DNA of 64,000 nucleotides from the NCBI RefSeq assembly GCF_013410215.1, contig NZ_JACCFQ010000001.1, positions 2,850,351 to 2,914,350 on the forward strand, read 5' to 3'. Positions 42,506-48,959 of the stretch are shown piece by piece. How positions within the stretch are numbered: position 1 is the stretch's first letter; each line of letters begins with the position of its first letter. Made by a program: the position numbers and the translations under genes. This DNA comes from Nesterenkonia sandarakina. Its GTDB lineage: Bacteria; Actinomycetota; Actinomycetes; Actinomycetales; Micrococcaceae. Under the pieces are notes generated by a model, which was given only the letters and a program-made list of their open reading frames with translations, ran no database searches and was not told the DNA's origin.

Positions 42506-43159
42506 ATCAAAGCTGCACCGAAGGTCAATGCTCGGTCGTATGACAATTCGAATCGCGCGGCGCAGGCGGCGGCCAATCGCAGAAGCGTGCTGGACGCCAC
42601 CGCACGCCTCCTGGTCGAGCAGGGATACAGTTCCATGACCCTGGCTGAGGTGGCCAGGACGGCGGGCGTCTCCGTGGAGACGGTCTACAAGGCGTTCAAG
42701 AACAAGCCCGAACTCGTCCGGCAGGCCCTGGGCGCCGCGGTCTCAGGGGACGACGAGCAGGTGGCCCTGATCGAGCGCCCCGATATGCAGGCGGCCCTGC
42801 ACGAAGGAGCGGGCGACCGGATCCTCAGTGCCTTCGTGGTGGCTTCCACCGGCATCCTGACGCGCATCGGCCCGCTCCTGGCGAGCGTGCTGGTCGCCGG
42901 GCGAGCCGGTGAGCCCGAGCTGCAGAAGATCGCCGATGTGGCTGGCCGAGAACGGCTGGCCGACTTCACCCGGATCATCGAGGCGGTGGCGGCGACGGGA
43001 GACCTGGACCCACGCCTCGATGTGGCCCACGCAGCCGACGCGATGTGGAGCATCGGATCCCCGGAGGTCTATTTTCAACTCACCACCGACCGCGACTGGA
43101 CCGACGAGGAGTATCGCGACTGGCTCACGCGCACCCTGCACAGCACCTTGCTGCGCTGA
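42506..43159 (+). CDS. TetR-family regulator with apparent ATC start
   Basis: A 217-residue regulator when read from ATC 42506. Helix 1 (AANRRSVLDATARLLVEQGY) and the helix-turn-helix (TLAEVARTAGVSVETVYKAF) are complete only with this upstream start. The first ATG/GTG/TTG in frame, GTG 42587, lies in the middle of helix 1. The ATC has a strong AAGGAG six bases upstream, and an in-frame TGA at 42470 limits any further extension. The ligand domain (about 100-215) is of the AcrR type. Low-efficiency initiation could keep the repressor scarce. Confidence 0.82.
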   Translation: MKAAPKVNARSYDNSNRAAQAAANRRSVLDATARLLVEQGYSSMTLAEVARTAGVSVETVYKAFKNKPELVRQALGAAVSGDDEQVALIERPDMQAALHEGAGDRILSAFVVASTGILTRIGPLLASVLVAGRAGEPELQKIADVAGRERLADFTRIIEAVAATGDLDPRLDVAHAADAMWSIGSPEVYFQLTTDRDWTDEEYRDWLTRTLHSTLLR

Positions 43160-43224
43160 GGCTGGGACACTCGCATCTCGAGGTGCCTGAGAGCCTGCGC
43201 GCACGCCCTCCCCGCCGGGATGGT

Positions 43225-43230
43225 TAGGCT
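43225..43230 (+). promoter_or_regulatory. Leaderless -10 box of the phosphatase gene
   Basis: TAGGCT ends six bases before ATG 43237. Confidence 0.5.
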
Positions 43231-43236
43231 GAGCGG

Positions 43237-43929
43237 ATGGCGACAGTTCTTCTTGTGCGGCACGGCCGCACCACAGCAAATGCCACCGGTCAGCTGGCCG
43301 GCAGGGCCGCCGGGGTCACCCTGGACCAGACCGGGCGTGACCAGGCGACCCTCACAGGAGACCGGCTCGCGGCCGTTCCCTTGGTCTCGGTGGTCTCCAG
43401 CCCGCTGGAGCGTTGCCAGCAGACCGCCCAGCAGATCCTCGATCGGCAGACCGGCACGCCACACGCGCCGATCGACCCCGAACTCACCGAGGCCGACTAC
43501 GGCCAGTGGCAGGGGCGCATGCTCACCGACCTCGCCAAAGAAGACCTGTGGCCGCTGGTACAGTCCCAACCCTCCGCCGTCGTCTTTCCCGGCGGGGAAT
43601 CCATGGCCGCCATGCAAGCGCGATCGGTGGCGGCGATTCGGCGCCACGATGCCGCCGTGGAGGCCGAGCATGGAGCTGAGGCGGTGTGGGCGGCGGTGAG
43701 TCATGGTGACGTCATCAAGTCGATCCTCGCCGACGCGCTCGGGATGCACCTTGACCTGTTCCAGCGCATCAATGTGGGCCCGGCCTCGGTCTCGATCGTG
43801 CGCTACGGCGCAGGCCGCACCAGCGTCCACGCGACCAACACCGACGCCGGGGATCTCTCCTGGCTCTCGAAGGGCATCCAATCTGGGGATGCGGCGGTGG
43901 GCGGCGGGGCAGGACACCAGACGCCATGA
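43237..43929 (+). CDS. Histidine phosphatase, actinobacterial MSMEG_4193-like
   Basis: A 230-residue phosphatase of the phosphoglycerate-mutase superfamily. The phospho-acceptor is in LLVRHGRTTAN (R8-H9-G10), with the second Arg in SSPLERCQQTA, the acid Glu in ELTEADYGQWQGR and the second His in AAVSHGDVIKSI. Its position ahead of DUF3090 and SCO1664-family genes matches a conserved actinobacterial order that in mycobacteria lies near mshC. The substrate is unknown. Confidence 0.9.
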   Translation: MATVLLVRHGRTTANATGQLAGRAAGVTLDQTGRDQATLTGDRLAAVPLVSVVSSPLERCQQTAQQILDRQTGTPHAPIDPELTEADYGQWQGRMLTDLAKEDLWPLVQSQPSAVVFPGGESMAAMQARSVAAIRRHDAAVEAEHGAEAVWAAVSHGDVIKSILADALGMHLDLFQRINVGPASVSIVRYGAGRTSVHATNTDAGDLSWLSKGIQSGDAAVGGGAGHQTP

Positions 43930-43941
43930 ACCGCAAGCGCC

Positions 43942-43947
43942 TAGAAT
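43942..43947 (+). promoter_or_regulatory. Leaderless -10 box of the DUF3090 gene
   Basis: TAGAAT ends six bases before ATG 43954 in the 24-bp gap, giving this gene its own promoter inside the trio. Confidence 0.55.
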
Positions 43948-43953
43948 ACTGAC

Positions 43954-44502
43954 ATGCCTACACGTGTTCACGAGTTTGACTGGCCGGACCGGGCCGTCAT
44001 CGGCACCATCGGGGTTCCGGGGGCGCGCACGTTCTACCTGCAGGTGCGCTCCGGCAAAGACCTGGTGAGCATCGCCCTGGAGAAGCAGCAGTCGGCCCTG
44101 CTCGCCGAGAAGATCGACGAGATCCTGGACCAGCTGATCACCGTGGAGGGCAATCCCTTCAGCGTTCCCACCAGCATTCCCCCGGAGCTGGACGATGAGG
44201 ACCAGCTGGAGACGGTCCAGGAGCGCTTCCGCACCGGCGCCATGAGCCTGGGCTGGGACCCGGCCACGGCTCAGGTGATCATTGAGGCCTACTCTCTGCC
44301 CGATGACGAGGATGACGAGGCTTCGTCTGAGGAGGACGACTCCCAGGACACCGAGATGCTGCTGGTGCGCATGCCGGTGGGCACCGCCCGGGCATTCGCC
44401 AAGCGCACCCGAGAGATCGTGGGCGCCGGGCGACCGGCCTGCCCGCTCTGTGGCTACCCGATCGACGCCGACGGGCATACCTGCACCGCTGCCGAGGGCT
44501 GA
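43954..44502 (+). CDS. DUF3090 family protein
   Basis: The 182-residue protein is recognisable as DUF3090 by HEFDWPDRAVIGTIG near the start and a C-terminal zinc ribbon CPLCGYPIDADGHTC (about 163-177). An acidic run lies at about 116-130. Function is unknown. Its stop overlaps the next ATG by one base (TGATG), so it is translated together with the SCO1664-family gene. Confidence 0.93.
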   Translation: MPTRVHEFDWPDRAVIGTIGVPGARTFYLQVRSGKDLVSIALEKQQSALLAEKIDEILDQLITVEGNPFSVPTSIPPELDDEDQLETVQERFRTGAMSLGWDPATAQVIIEAYSLPDDEDDEASSEEDDSQDTEMLLVRMPVGTARAFAKRTREIVGAGRPACPLCGYPIDADGHTCTAAEG

Positions 44503-45269
44503 TGTCGGCCACGGACCTGGTGACCGCAGAACTCACGCTCACCGGACGCATCACGACGGCGTCGAACGCGACGTTCCTGGGCAGCATCGGCGACGTCGCC
44601 GTGGTCTATAAGCCGATGGCTGGGGAGAGTCCGCTCTGGGATTTCCCCGACGGCACCCTGGCGCACCGCGAGGTGGCCGCCTACCTGGTCTCGGAGGCCC
44701 TGGGCTGGGGCGTGGTCCCACACACCTGGCTGCGCGATGGCCCTCTGGGTGCGGGCATGGTTCAGCGCTGGCAGGACCAAGACGAGAATCAGATCGCCGT
44801 CGACCTCGTGGCAGGAGACGACGTGCCGGAGACCGGCTGGATGCACGTGCTGGAGGGACGGGACGCAGACGGGCGGATCGTCACGCTCATCCACGAAGAC
44901 TCGGCGGCCCTGCGGCGCATGGCGGTCTTCGATGTGCTGGTGAACAACGCCGACCGCAAGGGCGACCACGTGCTTGCCATGGCGGACGGTCACCGGCACG
45001 GCGTGGACCACGGACTGACCTTCCATCATGAGCCGAAGCTGCGCACGGTGCTCTGGGGATGGTTGGGAGACGCGTTGACTGACGAGGAGCTCGCCGGCGT
45101 CGATCGCGTCGCCGATGGACTGCAGAATGACCTGGGCCGAGACCTGGCGGATCTGCTCAGCGCCGAGGAGATCGCGGCCCTCGCTGCGCGCTGCGCCGAG
45201 CTGCGCGAGGCCGGACGGTTCCCAGCTCCCGCCGGTGGGATGTCCCCGGTCCCCTGGCCGCTGTTCTGA
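44502..45269 (+). CDS. SCO1664-family kinase-like protein
   Basis: A 255-residue member of an actinobacterial family distantly related to PI3/PI4-kinase or HipA-like folds. Supporting segments are VVYKPMAGESPLWDFPDGTL (about 29-48, a Lys in the ATP-lobe position), AHREVAAYLVSEALGWGVVPH, and DVLVNNADRKGDHVL with GVDHGLTFH (about 145-175), which look like catalytic and metal loops. The activity is unproven. It closes the phosphatase-DUF3090-SCO1664 module. mshC, which follows in several relatives, is not next here. Confidence 0.85.
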   Translation: MSATDLVTAELTLTGRITTASNATFLGSIGDVAVVYKPMAGESPLWDFPDGTLAHREVAAYLVSEALGWGVVPHTWLRDGPLGAGMVQRWQDQDENQIAVDLVAGDDVPETGWMHVLEGRDADGRIVTLIHEDSAALRRMAVFDVLVNNADRKGDHVLAMADGHRHGVDHGLTFHHEPKLRTVLWGWLGDALTDEELAGVDRVADGLQNDLGRDLADLLSAEEIAALAARCAELREAGRFPAPAGGMSPVPWPLF

Positions 45270-45401
45270 GCGCTGCACCAGTTCGTGCGGAACAGACCCC
45301 CTCAATGGGAGCGTTGCGGGAGCGGCCGGCCGACAGTTCTCGCCCTCTGGTGGGCAACGCGTCGGTGACCGTGAGATGCGCGAATCCTCGGATAACCCCA
45401 T

Positions 45402-45478
45402 GTCACAAGCGGCTAACGATCTGCCTCTGAATTTGCCTGAGCATAGACGAGCCTGCCTACGGTGAAGTCGTAACCGCT
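45402..45478 (+). promoter_or_regulatory. Promoter block of lipoprotein copy 1
   Basis: Holds GTCACAAGCGGCTAACGATC at the start, TTGCCT at 45433 and TACGGT at 45458 with a 19-bp spacer. The same elements with the same spacing occur before the second lipoprotein gene. Confidence 0.55.
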
Positions 45479-45508
45479 CTATTCGGTCGACCTCGAAGGC
45501 AGATCCTC

Positions 45509-46303
45509 ATGACCCGCCGCGCCACGTTCCTCACCGCTTCTCTTGCCGCCGGAGCTCTCGCCCTGGCCAGCTGCGGTTCCCCGGATGAGGACCCCGGATC
45601 GGTCGAGACCCCGGGCGCGGCGTCACCCACCGTCCAGGAAACCAACGCCGAAGATTCCGCCTCACCGGAACCTTCTCCAGAGGCCACCGAGGCCGAGTCG
45701 GATGGGGACGAGTCCTCCGCCCCGGGCGCGGATGAGTCTCACGAATCGGAAGCTGAGTCCACCCCGAGCGAGCAGGCCAGCGACCACTCTCCTGGCACCG
45801 ACGAGTCCCCGGAAAGTGAGCAGCCGGAGCAGGATGACCTCTCGGGATTCTCCCAAGAGACCGCTGCCACTGAGGATTTCCCGTACACTTCGGGCACCTG
45901 GGAGGAGGCGCAGCATCTGGTCGAGGTGCGGGTTGGTCGGCACGAGGGCTTTGACCGGGTGGTCTTCGAGCACAGCGGACCTAGCGAACTGGCCTATCAG
46001 GTGGAGTACATTGACCAGCCCACCGACCAAGGTATGGGCGCACCCATCGATGTCCCTGGGGAGGCATACCTCTCCATCTCCGTGAGCGGCATCGGATTCA
46101 ACCCCTCGCAGCACGACAGCGACGCGGTCCTTTCGGGTCCTGTGGAGGGAGTCCAGACTCAGTCTGATCTTGTCCAAGGGATCCACGCGCTGGGCACCTT
46201 CGAAAGTCAGAGCGGTTACTTCATCGGACTCGATCAGCAAAGAGATTTCCGCGTGCAGATGGCCGAAGACCCTGTCCGGATCATCGTCGATCTCGCGCAC
46301 TGA
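45509..46303 (+). CDS. AMIN-like-domain lipoprotein, copy 1
   Basis: A 264-residue exported lipoprotein. The signal peptide has an RR pair (MTRRATFLTAS) and a lipobox LASC with C22. A long acidic, Ser/Pro/Glu-rich linker covers about 25-115. The C-terminal domain (about 128-262) has the repeated-strand pattern of AMIN-like proteins: VEVRVGRHEGFDRVVFEHSG, then LAYQVEYIDQP and a final VRIIVDLAH. Such domains may bind cell-wall or surface partners. It is a tandem paralogue of the next gene. Confidence 0.8.
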   Translation: MTRRATFLTASLAAGALALASCGSPDEDPGSVETPGAASPTVQETNAEDSASPEPSPEATEAESDGDESSAPGADESHESEAESTPSEQASDHSPGTDESPESEQPEQDDLSGFSQETAATEDFPYTSGTWEEAQHLVEVRVGRHEGFDRVVFEHSGPSELAYQVEYIDQPTDQGMGAPIDVPGEAYLSISVSGIGFNPSQHDSDAVLSGPVEGVQTQSDLVQGIHALGTFESQSGYFIGLDQQRDFRVQMAEDPVRIIVDLAH

Positions 46304-46328
46304 CCCCCGCACCCACCAGTACCCCCTA

Positions 46329-46405
46329 GTCACAGGCGGCTAACGATCTCTTCCAAAGGTTGCCCGTGCTCAGGTAGCGGTGTCTACGGTGACGTAGTAC
46401 CCGCT
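46329..46405 (+). promoter_or_regulatory. Promoter block of lipoprotein copy 2
   Basis: Duplicate of the block upstream of copy 1: GTCACAGGCGGCTAACGATC, TTGCCC at 46360 and TACGGT at 46385, again with a 19-bp spacer. Confidence 0.55.
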
Positions 46406-46434
46406 ATGGTCTGCCAGCTCTGGAGGCACACTTA

Positions 46435-47109
46435 GTGACCCGTCGCGCCACGTTCCTCACTGCCTCTATCGCCGCGGGAACCCTCGCCCTGGCGGGCTGC
46501 GGCTCCCCGGAAGAAGACTCCGAACCGGCAGCAACCCCGGACGCACCCTCGACCACGGTGGACGAAACCAGCGTTGAGGACTCTCCTACGGACACGAACG
46601 GCGAGGGTGACGGCAGTTCCTTGGAGACGTCCAGGGAGGGCATGCCCGACTTCAGCCAGTTCGGAATCGAGGCGCAGGAGAAGGAGTTCACGGCCTCACC
46701 GGAAGAACGCGGCACGCTCAGCGCTGTCCGCGACGGTGAGCACGAGGGATACGAACGCTTGGTCTTCGAATTCTCCGACGCTCCTTCCTCCTCGATCTAC
46801 GCGCGCTTCGTCGATGCCGCCTCGACGGGAATGCCCGACGTCGGAGATACCTCAGATCCGATGGATGGCCTCGAAGTCTTGGAACTGACCGTCAATGGCC
46901 TGGTGGATGAGATGACCGTCCATACACCGGAGCTGCACGCCGATGAACACTGGTACCCACCCCAGGGTGATCTTCTCGCTGAGGTCTCGCTCGGCCTGTT
47001 GTTCGAAGGCACAGGCACCTACTTCGTGGGACTCAACGCGGAGACGGAATTCCAGCTGAGTCTCGCGGAAGACCCGCATCGCGTCATCTTGGATTTCGCC
47101 ACTCCCTAG
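46435..47109 (+). CDS. AMIN-like-domain lipoprotein, copy 2
   Basis: A 224-residue paralogue of the preceding gene. It begins at GTG (GGAGG lies 11 bases upstream) and its first 27 residues are almost the same as copy 1, including the lipobox LAGC. The linker is shorter (about 25-80). The C-terminal domain keeps LSAVRDGEHEGYERLVFEFS, SIYARFVDAAS and a final HRVILDFAT. Tandem duplication included the promoter block. Confidence 0.78.
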   Translation: MTRRATFLTASIAAGTLALAGCGSPEEDSEPAATPDAPSTTVDETSVEDSPTDTNGEGDGSSLETSREGMPDFSQFGIEAQEKEFTASPEERGTLSAVRDGEHEGYERLVFEFSDAPSSSIYARFVDAASTGMPDVGDTSDPMDGLEVLELTVNGLVDEMTVHTPELHADEHWYPPQGDLLAEVSLGLLFEGTGTYFVGLNAETEFQLSLAEDPHRVILDFATP

Positions 47110-47179
47110 TGCTCCGCAGGTTCTCTGGAGATGCGCAGATCCATCCCTCAACCCTCGTCTGCACCTGAAACCTGACCTG

Positions 47180-47824
47180 TCAGCGAGCTTCCAACGCGAG
47201 CCAGTTTCGTCTGGCCAAAGCCGCAGTGCCTTCTGCGTCCCCCGAGGCAGCCGCAGCGACGATCTCCTCGTGCTGGATCACAGACGCCTGAGCCTGGGCG
47301 GAGTCGAAATGCAGATACTCGGCGCGGCGCAGTACCGGCATCACCTGCTCCAGCTGGGCGGCGAGCACGTTGTTGCCGCTGCGATCGATGAAGACCTGGT
47401 GGAAGGCGTCATCGGCGGCGACGCAGTCCTCCGAACTCTGCGCCTGCCCGCCACGGGAGAGGGACGAGTTCGCCTCACGCAAGGCCTCCAGGTCCGCGGG
47501 CAACAGGCTCGGCACCGCGAGCTTCACCGCCAGAGCATGCAGTTCAGCGGCGACTACCCGCGCCTGCTCGACAGCCTCCGGCTCATAGGGCGTAGCCATG
47601 GTCGACCTGCCCGGCACAGCGGTGACCAGCCCGGTGCGCTCCAGGCGCAGCAGCGCCTCGCGAATGGGGGTCCGGGAGACTCCCAACCACTCCTGCAGCT
47701 CACCGTCCACCAGCTTCTCCCCCGGCGCGATCTGACCGCGGACGATGGCGTCACGGATGGCCCGGTAGACGTCCTCCCGCAAGAGGGAGCGGCGTCGCAC
47801 AGGGCTGGTGTTGGGTACTGGCAT
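47180..47824 (-). CDS. GntR/FadR-type regulator of the acdS operon
   Basis: A 214-residue regulator with an N-terminal winged helix (about 10-75; GELQEWLGVSRTPIREALLR) and an FCD ligand domain (about 85-210; DDAFHQVFIDRSGNNVL and a later HEEIVAAAASGD with metal-type His). It is divergent from acdS and very probably represses it; a perfect palindrome lies between. ATG 47824 has TAGGAT six bases upstream, suggesting a leaderless mRNA. The ligand could be ACC or a related amino acid. Confidence 0.9.
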   Translation of the reverse strand: MPVPNTSPVRRRSLLREDVYRAIRDAIVRGQIAPGEKLVDGELQEWLGVSRTPIREALLRLERTGLVTAVPGRSTMATPYEPEAVEQARVVAAELHALAVKLAVPSLLPADLEALREANSSLSRGGQAQSSEDCVAADDAFHQVFIDRSGNNVLAAQLEQVMPVLRRAEYLHFDSAQAQASVIQHEEIVAAAASGDAEGTAALARRNWLALEAR

Positions 47825-47830
47825 AGAGAA

Positions 47831-47836
47831 ATCCTA
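47831..47836 (-). promoter_or_regulatory. Leaderless -10 box of the GntR gene
   Basis: TAGGAT on the minus strand ends six bases before the ATG at 47824. Confidence 0.5.
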
Positions 47837-47845
47837 TGCGACCCA

Positions 47846-47882
47846 TTGACATCCCACACTCGGCAATATGCAATATATTGCA
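47846..47882 (+). promoter_or_regulatory. acdS promoter with palindromic GntR operator
   Basis: TTGACA at 47846-47851 is a consensus -35. A perfect 14-bp palindrome TGCAATATATTGCA at 47869-47882 begins 17 bp later, so it covers the -10 region. Such placement would let the divergent GntR protein block acdS transcription. Confidence 0.65.
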
Positions 47883-47941
47883 ACCCGGGAACGAGCGAGT
47901 AGACCGGCAGCCACTGATACCAACAAGCTAAGGAGGCCGCC

Positions 47942-48946
47942 ATGGCCCTGTCCGACTTCGAACGCTATCCGCTCACCTTTGGCCCCAGCCCCGTCCACCG
48001 CCTGGAGCGGCTGACGCAGCATCTGGGCGGAGCGCAGATCTGGGCTAAACGCGAGGACGTGAACTCGGGCCTTGCCTACGGGGGAAACAAGACCCGGAAG
48101 CTGGAGTACATCGCTCCGGACATCATTGCCTCGGGCGCGGACACCTTGGTCAGCATCGGGGGCTACCAGTCCAACCACACCCGCCAGGTGGCCGCCCTGG
48201 CCGCGAAGCTCGGCCTGAAGGCCCGGCTGGTCCAGGAGAAGTGGGTGGACTGGCCCGACGCCGTCAATGACAAGGTCGGCAATATCCTGCTCTCCCGGTT
48301 GATGGGTGCCGAAGTGACGCTCAGTCCCGCGGGATTCGACATCGGCATACGGTCGAGCTGGCAGGAGGCCATCTCCGAGGTCGAGGAGGCCGGAGGCGTT
48401 CCCTATCCGATCCCGGCGGGGGCCTCCGAGCATAAATACGGTGGACTGGGTTTCGCCAACTGGGCTTATGAGGTCGAACAGCAGGAACAAGAGCTGGGTG
48501 TCTTCTTCGACACCATTGTGGTCTGCACGGTGACCGGCTCCACCCACGCGGGGATGATCGCCGGGTTCGCTGGACAGGACCGGCCGCGCCGGGTGCTCGG
48601 GATCGACGCCTCAGCCACCATCGAGAAGACAAGGGGCCAGGTGGCGAAGATCGCACGACATACCGCGGAGCTCATCGGGCTGGGCCGGAGTCTGGGTGAT
48701 GATGAGATCACTGTGCTCGAGGGCTGGGCCGGAGACCTCTATGGGATTCCGGTGAAGTCCACGCTGGAGGCCATGCGGACCACTGCTCAGCTGGAAGGGA
48801 TGATCATCGACCCCGTCTATGAAGGCAAGTCGATGGCAGGGCTGATCGACTTGGTGCGCGAGGGCGAGATCGGCCCTGACTCCAACGTGCTCTACGCCCA
48901 TCTGGGCGGGCAGCCTGCGCTGAATGCGTATTCCGGAATCATCTGA
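47942..48946 (+). CDS. acdS: 1-aminocyclopropane-1-carboxylate deaminase
   Basis: PLP enzyme that opens ACC to 2-oxobutyrate and ammonia; plant-associated bacteria use it to lower ethylene. The 334-residue protein aligns closely with Pseudomonas AcdS. It keeps the PLP lysine K50 (GGNKTRK), Y267 (DLYGIP), Y293 and E294 (DPVYEGKS) and L321 (AHLGG). The last two distinguish ACC deaminase from D-cysteine desulfhydrase, which has Ser and Thr there. An AAGGAGG site precedes the ATG. It is followed after 13 bp by a 2-oxoacid dehydrogenase gene. Confidence 0.95.
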   Translation: MALSDFERYPLTFGPSPVHRLERLTQHLGGAQIWAKREDVNSGLAYGGNKTRKLEYIAPDIIASGADTLVSIGGYQSNHTRQVAALAAKLGLKARLVQEKWVDWPDAVNDKVGNILLSRLMGAEVTLSPAGFDIGIRSSWQEAISEVEEAGGVPYPIPAGASEHKYGGLGFANWAYEVEQQEQELGVFFDTIVVCTVTGSTHAGMIAGFAGQDRPRRVLGIDASATIEKTRGQVAKIARHTAELIGLGRSLGDDEITVLEGWAGDLYGIPVKSTLEAMRTTAQLEGMIIDPVYEGKSMAGLIDLVREGEIGPDSNVLYAHLGGQPALNAYSGII

Positions 48947-48959
48947 GGAGTGACCCACC

